Assembly: GCF_013359695.1 (NCBI RefSeq)
Contig: NZ_JABFMU010000009.1
Span: 38,735 to 102,734, forward strand
From: Pseudomonas sp. C2B4
GTDB lineage: Bacteria; Pseudomonadota; Gammaproteobacteria; Pseudomonadales; Pseudomonadaceae
Length of the DNA: 64,000 bases
Reading direction: 5' to 3'
Below the pieces are notes generated by a model. The model was not told the origin of the DNA. It made no database searches and saw only the letters and a list, made by a program, of their open reading frames with translations. The first letter of the stretch is position 1. Each line of letters starts with the position of its first letter. This document shows, in pieces, positions 47,661 to 57,248 of the stretch. A program made the translations under genes and the position numbers.

Positions 47661-48950
47661 GTGAGCAAGTCTCTGCAAGCCATTCGTGGCATGAACGACA
47701 TCCTGCCCGAACAGACCCCGCTGTGGCGTCATTTCGAAGGCAAAGTTGCGCGCCTGCTGGATAACTACGGTTACAAGCAGATCCGCATGCCGATCGTCGA
47801 GTTCACCGAGCTGTTCAAGCGCTCCATCGGTGAAGTGACCGACATCGTCGAAAAAGAGATGTACACCTTCGACGACCGCAACGGCGATTCCCTGACTCTG
47901 CGTCCTGAAGGCACGGCGGCCTGTGTGCGCGCGGTGCTTGAGCACGGCATCACGGGTGGTGGCCAGGTGCAGAAGCTCTGGTACATCGGCCCGATGTTCC
48001 GCCACGAGCGCCCGCAGAAAGGCCGTTATCGCCAGTTCCACCAGATCGGTGTCGAGGTGTTCAACCTCGACGGTCCGGACATCGATGCCGAGCTGATCGT
48101 GCTGACCTGGCGCCTGTGGGGCGAGCTGGGTATCCGTGATGCGGTCAAGCTCGAGCTCAACAGCCTCGGTACCAGCGAGTCCCGCGGCCGTTATCGCGAC
48201 GCGCTGGTCGAGTTCCTGTCCAAGCATTTGGACAAGCTGGACGAAGACAGCCAGCGTCGCCTGAAGACCAATCCGCTGCGGGTACTGGACACCAAGAACG
48301 CCGATACACAGGCGATTTTGGTGGATGCGCCGAAAATGGCCGACTACCTCGACGAAGAGTCCCGCGTGCACTTCGAGGGCCTCAAGGCGCGTCTGGATGC
48401 CGCCGGCATTCCTTATGTGATCAACCCGAAACTGGTTCGCGGCCTGGATTACTACAGCAAGACCGTTTTCGAATGGGTCACCGACAAACTGGGCGCCCAG
48501 GGCACCGTGTGTGCCGGTGGTCGTTACGACGGTCTGGTCGAGCAGATGGGCGGCAAGCCAACCGCAGGTGTCGGTTTCGCCATGGGCATCGAGCGCCTGG
48601 TCCTGCTGCTGGAAACCCTGGAGCAGATCCCGGAAGAGATTTCCCGTCAGGTCGACGTCTACCTCTGTGCCTTCGGCGAAGAAGCCGAGCTGGCCGGCCT
48701 GGCCCTGGCCGAGCGTGTGCGTGACCAATTACCCAACCTGCGCCTGCAAGTGAATGCCGGCGCCGGCAGTTTCAAAAGCCAGTTCAAGAAAGCCGACAAG
48801 AGCGGTGCGCTGTATGCACTGATCCTCGGTGACGACGAGATGGCCCAGCAAGTGGTAGGTTTCAAACCCCTGCGTGGCCAGGGCGAACAACAAAGCATTG
48901 CCTGGGATGCGCTTGCTGCACACCTGGCCACCTGCGTCGTGCAGGGTTGA
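47661..48950 (+). CDS. hisS: Histidyl-tRNA synthetase
   Basis: The 429-residue class II enzyme charges tRNA-His. It has motif 2 ([21 protein letters not shown]), [15 protein letters not shown] and the class-specific [13 protein letters not shown], then the anticodon domain (about 330-429). The ATG at 47661 was not used: the frame starts with GTG at 47661 with AAGGAA upstream. It heads hisS-yfgM-bamB-der. Confidence 0.97.
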   Translation: MSKSLQAIRGMNDILPEQTPLWRHFEGKVARLLDNYGYKQIRMPIVEFTELFKRSIGEVTDIVEKEMYTFDDRNGDSLTLRPEGTAACVRAVLEHGITGGGQVQKLWYIGPMFRHERPQKGRYRQFHQIGVEVFNLDGPDIDAELIVLTWRLWGELGIRDAVKLELNSLGTSESRGRYRDALVEFLSKHLDKLDEDSQRRLKTNPLRVLDTKNADTQAILVDAPKMADYLDEESRVHFEGLKARLDAAGIPYVINPKLVRGLDYYSKTVFEWVTDKLGAQGTVCAGGRYDGLVEQMGGKPTAGVGFAMGIERLVLLLETLEQIPEEISRQVDVYLCAFGEEAELAGLALAERVRDQLPNLRLQVNAGAGSFKSQFKKADKSGALYALILGDDEMAQQVVGFKPLRGQGEQQSIAWDALAAHLATCVVQG

Positions 48951-48991
48951 AGCTGTCATAACAGCCGATTTAGCGATTAAGGAGTATTGGG

Positions 48992-49633
48992 GTGTCGAGT
49001 ACCGAAGACGAACAGCTGGCGGATTTGAAGGAATGGTGGTCACGCAACGGCAAGCCCCTGGTCACTGGTGGCCTGTTGGCGCTGGTTATCGTGTTCGGCT
49101 GGCAGGCGTTCCAGAAGTATCAGAACAATCAGTCGCAAGGCGCCTCGGTGCTCTATCAGCAATTGCTGGAAACCACGCTGACGCCTGATGGCAAGCCTGA
49201 TGCGGCACGTGTTTCGGACCTGGCGGCCAAGCTCAACAGCGAGTTCGGCGGCAGCGCCTATGCGCAGTACGGCAGCCTGTTCGTGGCGAAAGTCGCTGTC
49301 GACAGCGGCAAGCTGGATGACGCAGCCAACGAGCTGAAAGCCATTGTCGCCAAACCGGCCAACCCGGCACTGGGCGAAATTGCCCGTCAGCGCCTGGCGC
49401 AGGTACTGGGTGCGCAGAACAAGGCCGACGAAGCCCTGAAACTGCTGGAAGGCGATGCCGACAAGGCCTTCCTGGCCACTCGCGAAGAACTCAAGGGCGA
49501 CCTGCTGGTGCAGCTGGGTCGTACCGACGAAGCGCACGCGGCGTATCAAAAAGCCAAGGCGGCACTGTCGGATGAAGCGGCGGTCGGTGGCCTACAAATC
49601 AAGCTGGACGACCTGGCCAAAGGGGATGCGTGA
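48992..49633 (+). CDS. yfgM: Ancillary SecYEG translocon subunit YfgM
   Basis: The 213-residue protein starts with GTG (AAGGAG 10 bases upstream). It has one membrane helix near the N-terminus (LVTGGLLALVIVFGWQAF, residues 24-41) and TPR repeats in the periplasm (RQRLAQVLGAQNKADEALKL). It works with PpiD at the Sec channel. It lies between hisS and bamB, the usual place. Its stop codon lies inside the start region of bamB. Confidence 0.92.
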   Translation: MSSTEDEQLADLKEWWSRNGKPLVTGGLLALVIVFGWQAFQKYQNNQSQGASVLYQQLLETTLTPDGKPDAARVSDLAAKLNSEFGGSAYAQYGSLFVAKVAVDSGKLDDAANELKAIVAKPANPALGEIARQRLAQVLGAQNKADEALKLLEGDADKAFLATREELKGDLLVQLGRTDEAHAAYQKAKAALSDEAAVGGLQIKLDDLAKGDA

Positions 49634-50777
49634 CGTGATCCGTTGGAAACATGCAGCATTGCTGGCTCTGGCCATTATGGCCGCGGGTTGCAGCAGCAAC
49701 AGCAAGAAAGAACTGCCACCGGCCGAGTTGACCGATTTCAAGGAAGAAGTGGTTCTGCAAAAACAGTGGAGTCGTTCGATCGGTGACGGTCAGGGCGAAA
49801 CCTACAACATGCTGGTCCCGGCGATCGATGGCGACACCATCTACGCCGCCGACGTGACCGGCGTGGTGATGGCGCTGGATCGCAGCAACGGCGACGTCAA
49901 GTGGAAGAAAGATCTCGAACTGCCTGTTTCCGGTGCCGTTGGCGTCGGTTACGGTCTGCTGACGATCGGTACGATCAAGGGTGAAATCGTAGCCCTGGAC
50001 GCCATCAACGGCGAAGAGAAATGGCGCGCTCGCGTGTCCAGCGAAGTACTCGCACCACCTGCCAACAACGGTGATGTGATTGTGGTTCAGACCCAGGATG
50101 ACCGTCTGATCGGTCTGGATGCCGCGACCGGCAACCAGCGCTGGTTGTACGACAGCACGCCTGCCGTACTGACCCTGCGTGGCACCAGTGCTCCGATTGT
50201 CACCAACCGCCTCGCGGTGGCTGGCCTGTCGACCGGTAAAGTGGTCGCTCTCGACATTTCCAACGGCGTGCCGGTGTGGGAACAGCGCGTAGCGATTCCA
50301 CAAGGTCGTTCGGAGCTTGAGCGTGTGGTCGACATCGACGGCGGCCTGCTGCTGTCCGGCGAGACGATTTATGTCGCGAGCTATCAGGGTCGCGTTGCGG
50401 CACTGGACCTGCAAAGCGGTCGTCAGCTGTGGCAGCGTGATGCTTCCAGCTACGCCGGTGTTGCACAGGGTTTCGGTAGTGTCTACGTGAGCCTGTCTTC
50501 GGGCACCGTTGAAGGCGTCGACGAGCGTTCCACCACGGCACTGTGGAGCAACGATTCGCTGGCGCGCCGTCAACTGTCGGCACCGGAAGTGTTCTCCAGC
50601 TACGTTGCAGTCGGTGACATGGAAGGTTACCTGCACCTGCTGAGTCAGGTGGACGGTCGTTTCGTCGGCCGCGAGCGCATCGACAGCGACGGCCTGCGTG
50701 CCCGTCCGCTGGTGGTGGGTGACACGATTTATGCATATGGCAACAGCGGCAAACTGGAAGCCCTGACCATTAAGTAA
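49626..50777 (+). CDS. bamB: Outer-membrane assembly lipoprotein BamB
   Basis: From ATG 49626 the product has 383 residues. It has a lipoprotein signal (LALAIMAAGC) and an eight-bladed PQQ-type beta-propeller with repeats like VVMALDRSNGDVKWKKDL, IVALDAINGEEKWRAR and LIGLDAATGNQRWLYD. It is a part of the BAM complex that folds outer-membrane barrels. The GTG at 49635 is a possible start with better ribosome-site spacing. It ends before two palindromes and a terminator. Confidence 0.96.
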   Translation: MRDVIRWKHAALLALAIMAAGCSSNSKKELPPAELTDFKEEVVLQKQWSRSIGDGQGETYNMLVPAIDGDTIYAADVTGVVMALDRSNGDVKWKKDLELPVSGAVGVGYGLLTIGTIKGEIVALDAINGEEKWRARVSSEVLAPPANNGDVIVVQTQDDRLIGLDAATGNQRWLYDSTPAVLTLRGTSAPIVTNRLAVAGLSTGKVVALDISNGVPVWEQRVAIPQGRSELERVVDIDGGLLLSGETIYVASYQGRVAALDLQSGRQLWQRDASSYAGVAQGFGSVYVSLSSGTVEGVDERSTTALWSNDSLARRQLSAPEVFSSYVAVGDMEGYLHLLSQVDGRFVGRERIDSDGLRARPLVVGDTIYAYGNSGKLEALTIK

Positions 50778-50784
50778 CGTCTAT

Positions 50785-50822
50785 GCTTGGGGTTAACCCC
50801 AAGCAGCCCCGTAATTACGGGG
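50785..50822 (+). repeat. Two adjacent perfect palindromes
   Basis: GCTTGGGGTTAACCCCAAGC (50785-50804) and CCCCGTAATTACGGGG (50807-50822) are perfect palindromes 2 bases apart, right after the bamB stop. They may form a double hairpin in the messenger that slows read-through from bamB into der. No T tract follows directly. Confidence 0.85.
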
Positions 50823-50855
50823 TTTGCAGCGCCTTAAAGTGCTGCCCCGAGCACC

Positions 50856-50880
50856 AGCCGCTGCCTAGCAGCGGCTTTTG
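50856..50880 (+). terminator. Intrinsic terminator between bamB and der
   Basis: AGCCGCTG and CAGCGGCT pair around CCTAG and run into TTTTG. It lies 32 bases upstream of the der start and may limit der transcription from the hisS operon. Confidence 0.8.
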
Positions 50881-50911
50881 TATTTTCTGAAATAACGAAG
50901 TGGAGAGCCGC

Positions 50912-52381
50912 ATGGTTCCCGTAATCGCCCTGGTGGGCCGACCGAACGTCGGCAAGTCCACCTTGTTCAACCGCCTGACCAGGACTCGCGACGCCATCGT
51001 CGGCGACTTGTCCGGTCTGACCCGTGATCGCCAGTACGGTGAGGCCAAGTGGCAAGGGCGTTCCTACATTCTGATCGACACCGGCGGTATCTCCGGTGAC
51101 GAACACGGTATGGACGAAAAAATGGCCGAGCAGTCGCTGCTGGCCATTGAAGAAGCGGATGTCGTTCTGTTCCTGGTAGATGCCAAGGCCGGTTTTACCG
51201 CCGCCGACCAGATGATCGCCGAGCATTTGCGCAAGCGTAACAAGCGCTCCCACGTGGTCGCCAACAAGGTCGACAACATCGACCCTGAAATGGCCCGCGC
51301 CGAATTCGCTCCGTTGGGCATGGGCCACGCGATCCCGATCGCCGGCGCCCACGGTCGCGGCATCACCCAGTTGCTGGAAGTGGCGCTGAGTGATTTCCCG
51401 AAAGACGAAGACGAGCCGGAAGAGGGCGAGGAAGAGGATGTTGCGGAAGGCGAGGAAGCCAAGCGCATTCCTGGTCCGAGCGAAAAGGATGGGATCAAGA
51501 TCGCCATCATCGGCCGGCCGAACGTCGGCAAGTCGACCCTGGTGAACCGCATGCTCGGTGAAGACCGGGTGATCGTGTATGACCAGCCGGGTACTACCCG
51601 CGACAGTATCTACATCCCGTTCGAGCGTAACGACGAGAAGTACACGCTGATCGACACCGCCGGTGTGCGCAAGCGCGGCAAGATCCACGAAGAAGTCGAA
51701 AAGTTCTCCGTGGTCAAAACCTTGCAGGCGATCAAAGACGCCAACGTGGTGATCTTCGTGATGGACGCCCGCGAAGGCGTGGTGGACCACGACCTCAACC
51801 TGCTGGGCTTCGCCATTGAGTCGGGTCGTGCGCTGGTCATCGCGATCAACAAGTGGGACGGCATGACGCCGAGCGAGCGCGACTTCGTGAAGGTCGAGCT
51901 GCAACGTCGACTGTTCTTCGTTGACTACGCCGATATCCACTTCATCTCGGCCCTGCACGGTACCGGCGTGGGCAACCTCTACGCTTCGGTACAGAACTCG
52001 TTCAAGTCCGCGGTCACCCGCTGGCCAACCAACCGCCTGACCCAGATCCTGGAAGACGCGGTCGGTGAGCACGCGCCACCGATGGTCAACAACCGTCGGA
52101 TCAAGCTGCGTTATGCCCACCTGGGTGGCGCGAACCCGCCGATCATCGTGATTCACGGTAACCAGATCGAGAAGGTGCCGAAGTCTTACGTTCGTTACCT
52201 GGAAAACACCTATCGCCGTGTCCTGAAGCTGGTCGGCACACCGATCCGCATCGAGTTCAAGGGCGGCGAGAACCCGTACGAAGGCAACAAGAACTCGCTC
52301 ACCGACCGCCAGGTCAACAAGAAGCGTCGCTTGATGTCGCACCACAAGAAGGCCGACAAAAAGCGTCGCGACAAGCGCTGA
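50912..52381 (+). CDS. der: Ribosome assembly GTPase Der (EngA)
   Basis: From ATG 50912 the product has 489 residues. It has two GTPase domains in a row, each with [10 protein letters not shown], and a C-terminal KH-like domain. The linker between them is very acidic ([17 protein letters not shown], near residue 165). Der helps the large ribosomal subunit assemble. The frame from GTG 50900 adds four residues; ATG 50912 has GGAGAG at proper spacing. Confidence 0.97.
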   Translation: MVPVIALVGRPNVGKSTLFNRLTRTRDAIVGDLSGLTRDRQYGEAKWQGRSYILIDTGGISGDEHGMDEKMAEQSLLAIEEADVVLFLVDAKAGFTAADQMIAEHLRKRNKRSHVVANKVDNIDPEMARAEFAPLGMGHAIPIAGAHGRGITQLLEVALSDFPKDEDEPEEGEEEDVAEGEEAKRIPGPSEKDGIKIAIIGRPNVGKSTLVNRMLGEDRVIVYDQPGTTRDSIYIPFERNDEKYTLIDTAGVRKRGKIHEEVEKFSVVKTLQAIKDANVVIFVMDAREGVVDHDLNLLGFAIESGRALVIAINKWDGMTPSERDFVKVELQRRLFFVDYADIHFISALHGTGVGNLYASVQNSFKSAVTRWPTNRLTQILEDAVGEHAPPMVNNRRIKLRYAHLGGANPPIIVIHGNQIEKVPKSYVRYLENTYRRVLKLVGTPIRIEFKGGENPYEGNKNSLTDRQVNKKRRLMSHHKKADKKRRDKR

Positions 52382-52400
52382 TTCAAGGCTTGCCTCACCC

Positions 52401-52493
52401 TCGTGGGAGCGAGCCTGCTCGCGAATGCAATCTGTCAGTCAACGTTTATCGCGGCTGACACACCGCCTTCGCGAGCAGGCTCGCTCCCACAGG
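52401..52493. repeat. REP pair (inverted)
   Basis: GTGGGAGCGAGCCTGCTCGC and its reverse complement, 45 bases apart, stand between der and the aminotransferase gene. Confidence 0.9.
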
Positions 52494-52506
52494 GTAGGTC
52501 GAGAAG

Positions 52507-52530
52507 AAGGGCGCCAATGGCGCCCTTTTT
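52507..52530 (+). terminator. Intrinsic terminator after der
   Basis: AAGGGCGCC and GGCGCCCTT pair around AAT and are followed by further T. Confidence 0.88.
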
Positions 52531-52604
52531 CATGCCTGCGGTTTGGGCTATCCTCGGGCTCTCCCGTGCCGCCGTAGAGCCGGGTGTAGAGCAGGGAATC
52601 ACCG

Positions 52605-53753
52605 ATGATCACCAGTAAGCTGCCGAATGTCGGCATCACTATTTTCACTCAGATGTCTCAGCTCGCGGCTCAGACCGGCGCGCTCAATCTGTCCCAGGGT
52701 TTTCCCGATTTCGCGGCCCCGCAGGCCCTGTGCGATGCGGTCGGCCGGCATATCGCCAGCGGCCATAATCAATACTCGCCAATGACCGGGCTGCCGGTGT
52801 TGCGTCAGCAGATCGCGGCGAAGATCGCCCGCAGTTATGGCGCGCAGGTGGATGTGGATACTGAAGTGACGGTCACCCCCGGCGCGACCGAGGCGATTTT
52901 CTGTGCCATTCAGGCGGTTATCCACAGCGGTGACGAAGTCATCGTATTTGACCCGGCATACGACAGCTACGAACCTTCGGTAGAGCTGGCCGGTGGTCGT
53001 TGCGTGCACGTGCAACTGGGGCTGAACGATTTCAGTATCGACTTCGAGAAGCTTGCTCAGGCACTGAGCCCGCGCACGCGGATGATCATTCTCAACACCC
53101 CGCACAACCCTAGTGGTGCGCTGATCAGCCGTGCCGAACTCGATCAGTTGGCAGCGTTGATCCGTGATCGCGACATTTATGTGATCAGCGACGAAGTCTA
53201 CGAGCACCTGGTGTATGACGGCGTGCCTCACGTCAGCGTGCTGGCCCATGAAGAGCTGTATCAGCGTGCTTTCGTAGTCAGCTCGTTCGGCAAGACCTAC
53301 CACGTCACCGGCTGGAAAACCGGTTATGTGATCGCACCGCCGGCCCTGACGGCGGAATTACGCAAGGTGCACCAGTACGTCAATTTCTGTGGTGTGACGC
53401 CGCTGCAATATGCCTTGGCCGATTTTATGGCCGAGCATCCCGAGCACGTCGAAGAGCTGCCGGGTTTCTATCAGGCCAAGCGTGATCTGTTCTGTGATCT
53501 GCTGGCGCCGTCGCGCTTCAGTTTCACCCGGGTGACCGGCACCTATTTCCAGTTGGTCGATTACTCGCAGATCCGCCCGGACCTCAATGATGTCGAGATG
53601 GCCCTGTGGATGACTCGCGAGCATGGCGTTGCCAGCATCCCGATCTCGGTGTTCTACCAGACGCCACCGGTCGGCCAGCGCCTGGTGCGGCTGTGTTTTG
53701 CCAAACGCGAGGAGACCCTGCGTGAAGCGGCGGAGAAACTATGCGTGATTTGA
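52605..53753 (+). CDS. Methionine aminotransferase (YbdL-type)
   Basis: The 382-residue class I/II PLP aminotransferase has LNLSQGFPDFAAP, LNTPHNPSGALI, YVISDEVYEHLVYDG and the PLP Lys in SSFGKTYHVTGWKTGY (near residue 233). The branch (YbdL/KAT-like) takes methionine and some aromatic amino acids with 2-oxo acids. Its stop overlaps the start of an omega-amidase-like gene by 13 bases; the pair together recycles keto-methylthiobutyrate in methionine salvage, a known pairing. The call of YbdL branch is by sequence look and partner gene. Confidence 0.9.
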   Translation: MITSKLPNVGITIFTQMSQLAAQTGALNLSQGFPDFAAPQALCDAVGRHIASGHNQYSPMTGLPVLRQQIAAKIARSYGAQVDVDTEVTVTPGATEAIFCAIQAVIHSGDEVIVFDPAYDSYEPSVELAGGRCVHVQLGLNDFSIDFEKLAQALSPRTRMIILNTPHNPSGALISRAELDQLAALIRDRDIYVISDEVYEHLVYDGVPHVSVLAHEELYQRAFVVSSFGKTYHVTGWKTGYVIAPPALTAELRKVHQYVNFCGVTPLQYALADFMAEHPEHVEELPGFYQAKRDLFCDLLAPSRFSFTRVTGTYFQLVDYSQIRPDLNDVEMALWMTREHGVASIPISVFYQTPPVGQRLVRLCFAKREETLREAAEKLCVI

Positions 53754-54532
53754 GTGCGTTGCCGAAGCTGACGGTTGCACTGGTCCAGACGACCCTGGCC
53801 TGGCACGACCGGCAGGCTAACCTGGAGCATTTCGAGCCGCTGCTGGAGCAGGCGCGTGGCGCGGATCTGATCATCCTGCCGGAGATGTTCACCACCGGGT
53901 TCTCCATGGAGTCCGAGACGCTGGCGGAGGCGGAAAACGGCCCCGCCAGTAAATGGCTGCGGACTCAAGCGGCCAAGCTTGATGCAGTGATCACCGGGAG
54001 CGTGATCATTCAGGCCGCCGATGGCAGCCATCGTAATCGTCTGTTGTGGGCGCGGCCGGACGGCGAGGTGCTGCATTACGACAAGCGTCACCTGTTCCGC
54101 ATGGCCGGCGAACACAACCACTACACCCCCGGCGAGCGTCAGGTGCAGTTCGAACTCAAGGGCTGGCGAGTGCGACCACTGATTTGCTATGACCTGCGCT
54201 TCCCGGTGTGGAGCCGCGACGCCCAGGACACGGACCTTCTCCTGTATACCGCCAACTGGCCGGGCGCACGACGCCAGCACTGGAACCGTTTGTTGCCGGC
54301 ACGGGCGATCGAGAACCTTTGCTACGTCGCGGCGGTGAATCGCATCGGGACTGATGGCAAAGGCTTTGCCTATACCGGTGACAGTCAGGTGCTGGATTTC
54401 CAGGGTGAGACATTGCTCAGTGCGGGGGAGGCGGACGGTGTGTTCAAGGTGGTGCTGGATGCGGCGGAATTGGCGGCGTATCGCACAAGGTTTCCGGCGA
54501 ATCTGGATGCGGATACTTTCGAATTTACCTGA
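53741..54532 (+). CDS. Carbon-nitrogen hydrolase, omega-amidase-like (YafV-type)
   Basis: The 263-residue nitrilase-superfamily enzyme has the Glu-Lys-Cys triad: Glu in LIILPEMFTTGFSM (near residue 45), Lys in LHYDKRHLFRM (near residue 112), Cys in RPLICYDLRFPVW (near residue 148). It splits 2-oxo-glutaramate or 2-oxosuccinamate, the products of glutamine/asparagine transamination. It overlaps the aminotransferase gene, which supplies such substrates, so both are translated together. Confidence 0.92.
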   Translation: MRDLSALPKLTVALVQTTLAWHDRQANLEHFEPLLEQARGADLIILPEMFTTGFSMESETLAEAENGPASKWLRTQAAKLDAVITGSVIIQAADGSHRNRLLWARPDGEVLHYDKRHLFRMAGEHNHYTPGERQVQFELKGWRVRPLICYDLRFPVWSRDAQDTDLLLYTANWPGARRQHWNRLLPARAIENLCYVAAVNRIGTDGKGFAYTGDSQVLDFQGETLLSAGEADGVFKVVLDAAELAAYRTRFPANLDADTFEFT

Positions 54533-54552
54533 GACTTCCGCTGCCTGAGCGG

Positions 54553-54625
54553 GCCCCTTCGCGAGCAGGCTCGCTCCCACATTGGAATGCGTTCACCTGT
54601 GGGAGCGAGCCTGCTCGCGAAGAGG
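54553..54625. repeat. REP pair (inverted)
   Basis: GCGAGCAGGCTCGCTCCCAC and the mirror GTGGGAGCGAGCCTGCTCGC are separated by only about 25 bases. The pair lies between convergent genes. Confidence 0.9.
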
Positions 54626-54657
54626 GCATGATAGGCACTACAAAAAATGACAGGCAA

Positions 54658-54695
54658 ACAAAAAGGCCCCGAGGTTCGCACCCCGGGGCCTTTTG
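54658..54695 (-). terminator. Intrinsic terminator of leuA
   Basis: On the minus strand, GGCCCCG and CGGGGCC pair around a loop of 10 bases and T run follows (four to five T). It is 16 bases past the leuA stop. Confidence 0.87.
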
Positions 54696-54710
54696 CATTG
54701 CAGCGAAGAC

Positions 54711-56390
54711 TTACGCCGCTTTCGCTTCCGGCTGGCTCAGGGAGCGGTTCAGCGCGCTGAACAGGGCCTTGAAGCTGGCGGTGGTGATGTTTTCGTCGAT
54801 GCCGACGCCGTGTACCGCACGCTCGCCGTTCACACGCAGTTCAATGTAGGCCGCGGCCTTGGCATTGGTGCCTGCGCCGATGGCGTGTTCGTTGTAGTCC
54901 ATGATCTCCACCGGAATCGGCAGACCCGCGACCAGGGCTTCCAGGGCGCCATTGCCCTTGCCGCGCCAGTGCAGGTTGGTTTCGCCCTGGCCTTTGCTGG
55001 CCACTTCCACTTCGACGGCGCTGTGGCCGTTTTCTTCCTGCAGGCGATGGCTGACCAGCGCGTACGGGGTGTTGGCCTGCAAGTACTCGCTGTGCAGCAG
55101 GGCATGGATTTGCTGGGCAGTCATTTCCAGGCCCAGACGATCGGTTTCACGCTGCACGACCTGGCTGAATTCGATCTGCATGCGACGCGGCAAGCTGATG
55201 CCGTATTCCTGTTCCAGCAGGTAGGCGATGCCGCCCTTGCCCGACTGGCTGTTGACGCGGATGACCGCCTCGTAGCTGCGGCCGATGTCGGCCGGGTCGA
55301 TCGGCAGGTAAGGCACTTCCCACAGGGCATCGGATTTCTGCTGGGCGAAGCCCTTGCGGATCGCGTCCTGGTGGGAGCCGGAGAACGCAGTGTGAACCAG
55401 GTCGCCAACGTATGGGTGGCGTGGGTGAACCTGGATCTGGTTGCACTCTTCGACGACCTTGCGCACGCCGTCGATGTCGGAGAAGTCCAGTTGCGGGTCA
55501 AGGCCCTGGGTGTACATGTTCAGGGCTACGGTCACCAGGTCGACGTTACCGGTGCGCTCGCCGTTGCCGAACAGGCAGCCTTCGACACGGTCGGCGCCGG
55601 CCATCAGGCCCAGCTCGGTGGCGGCTACGCCAGTGCCACGGTCGTTGTGGGTGTGCAGGCTGATGATCACGCTGTCACGACGGTTGATGTGACGGCCGAA
55701 CCATTCGATCTGGTCGGCATAGATGTTCGGGGTCGCGCATTCGACGGTGGCCGGCAGGTTGAGGATGATCTTGCGCTCGGGCGTCGGGTTCCAGACTTCG
55801 ATCACGGCGTCGCAGACTTCCTTGGCGAACTCCAGTTCGGTGGCGCTGAAGGTTTCCGGGGAGTACTGGAAGGTCCACTCGGTTTCCGGCTGCTGGGCGG
55901 CATATTTGACGAACAGCTTGGCCGCGTTCACGGCGATTTCCTTGACCCCTGCATAGTCTTGATTGAAGACGATGCGGCGGAAAGAAGGAGAAGTGGCGTT
56001 GTACAGGTGAACGATGGCTTTTTTCGCGCCACGCAGGGATTCGAAAGTACGCGCGATCAGATCTTCACGTGCCTGGGTCAATACCTGGATGGTGGTGTCG
56101 TCCGGGATATGGCCGTCTTCGATCAGGGTGCGGACGAAGTCGAAATCGGTTTGCGAAGCGGACGGGAAAGAGGCTTCGATTTCTTTCACGCCGACCTGCA
56201 CCAGGGTTTTCCAGAAGCGCAGCTTCTTGACGGCGTCCATCGGTTCGATCAGCGACTGGTTACCGTCACGCAGGTCGGAGCTGCACCAGATTGGCGCGGC
56301 GGTGATGGTTTTCGACGGCCAGGTGCGGTCCGGGATATCGATGGTCGGGAACGCGCGGTATTTCGAAGACGGGTCTTTGAGCATGCTCAT
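54711..56390 (-). CDS. leuA: 2-isopropylmalate synthase LeuA
   Basis: The 559-residue enzyme joins acetyl-CoA and 2-oxoisovalerate, the first step of leucine synthesis. It has the HMGL-like barrel with [16 protein letters not shown] and [19 protein letters not shown] (metal His pair), and the C-terminal regulatory domain (about 430-559) that binds leucine. This is the longer LeuA type seen in Pseudomonas. It is read alone, from a 390-base upstream region holding a possible leader peptide. Confidence 0.97.
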   Translation of the reverse strand: MSMLKDPSSKYRAFPTIDIPDRTWPSKTITAAPIWCSSDLRDGNQSLIEPMDAVKKLRFWKTLVQVGVKEIEASFPSASQTDFDFVRTLIEDGHIPDDTTIQVLTQAREDLIARTFESLRGAKKAIVHLYNATSPSFRRIVFNQDYAGVKEIAVNAAKLFVKYAAQQPETEWTFQYSPETFSATELEFAKEVCDAVIEVWNPTPERKIILNLPATVECATPNIYADQIEWFGRHINRRDSVIISLHTHNDRGTGVAATELGLMAGADRVEGCLFGNGERTGNVDLVTVALNMYTQGLDPQLDFSDIDGVRKVVEECNQIQVHPRHPYVGDLVHTAFSGSHQDAIRKGFAQQKSDALWEVPYLPIDPADIGRSYEAVIRVNSQSGKGGIAYLLEQEYGISLPRRMQIEFSQVVQRETDRLGLEMTAQQIHALLHSEYLQANTPYALVSHRLQEENGHSAVEVEVASKGQGETNLHWRGKGNGALEALVAGLPIPVEIMDYNEHAIGAGTNAKAAAYIELRVNGERAVHGVGIDENITTASFKALFSALNRSLSQPEAKAA

Positions 56391-56480
56391 CGGGAAATCC
56401 TTATTGTGTGGGCCGAAAAAAGGCGGCCTGCCGGTGGATCAAATGTTCTTGGGGAAACGCGTAGGACGAGGCACCAGGAT

Positions 56481-56558
56481 TCAGCCCGGCAGTCGTGCGC
56501 TGACAAGGCACAAACTGCGGTGCTGACGGAGCTGAATGAGGGTGTGAGAGGTTTTCAT
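56481..56558 (-). promoter_or_regulatory. Possible leader-peptide ORF upstream of leuA
   Basis: A 25-codon frame begins MKTSHTLIQLRQHRSLC and ends VSARLPG, 90 bases upstream of leuA on the same strand. Five of 25 codons are Leu. Further down, GC-rich DNA and a TTTTTT run (56422-56433) precede the leuA start. A leucine-sensing attenuator would look like this, but the stems are not clean by eye. No other gene lies in 56391-56783. Confidence 0.4.
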
Positions 56559-56783
56559 GCCTTCAACCCTAACCGCCGAGGGATAGGATGGCAAGCAGTC
56601 GAAAAAAATTGAGAGGAATACTCGCCAGCGTCTGTTTATCGAGATTTTATTGCTCTGTGCGAGCCTGATCTTCAGGTTGTTTGCGCAAGGTTTGAGCGAT
56701 GCGCAATCGGCGGTTTGAGCGCCGGCTCCTCGCGGCGGGGGCTATTCTTCTTTAAAGCCTCGACTGGCAAGTGGGAGACGGCG

Positions 56784-57140
56784 ATGAACGAGTCCGATTG
56801 GAAACAGTATTGCGTATTACGTCCGGTGGCCCATGAGCGGATGTGCACGCGGATCATGACCGACGTCGAAAAAATCGTGCTGGACAAGAATATCGCGCCT
56901 TACGAACGGATCGACGCCAGCGAGGAGTTACTGAAGGCTGGGCAAAAAGAGCTGTATTGGGCGTTTGGCGTCTTCAGGTTTTCACGCCATGAGGCTCGGT
57001 CGCACTTGCTTGGGTTGTGTGCGCGGGAATTGATCACGGCGGAGGAGTTGACCTGGTTTTCAGTGGAGACTCAGGAGTGGGTCAGGCATTGTCTGGCGGA
57101 CCGGGAAGTCCATGGAATTCAGGACTTGGAAGCTGAATAG
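56784..57140 (+). CDS. Conserved hypothetical protein
   Basis: From ATG 56784 the product has 118 residues. It is a small soluble protein with a helical look (DVEKIVLDKNIAPYERIDAS, ELLKAGQKELYWAFGVFRFS). I do not recognise a family; no catalytic motif is seen. GGGAGA stands upstream of the ATG; the frame from 56715 adds 23 residues that look random. It diverges from leuA. Confidence 0.7.
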   Translation: MNESDWKQYCVLRPVAHERMCTRIMTDVEKIVLDKNIAPYERIDASEELLKAGQKELYWAFGVFRFSRHEARSHLLGLCARELITAEELTWFSVETQEWVRHCLADREVHGIQDLEAE

Positions 57141-57160
57141 GCGGCGTCAGTGCTGCCGTC

Positions 57161-57226
57161 TTCGTGAGCAGGCTCGATCCCACAAGGATCACCGAAAACC
57201 TGTGGGAGCGGGCTTGCCCGCGAAGA
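57161..57226. repeat. REP pair (inverted, short spacer)
   Basis: GTGAGCAGGCTCGATCCCAC and GTGGGAGCGGGCTTGCCCGC face each other with about 15 bases between. The first unit is diverged. It lies between convergent genes. Confidence 0.85.
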
Positions 57227-57248
57227 GGCCATCAGCCTCTCCGAAAAC

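Noticed and set aside
54693-56612. 639-codon open frame on the plus strand opposite leuA
   Set aside because: Antisense shadow of leuA with no recognisable domain.
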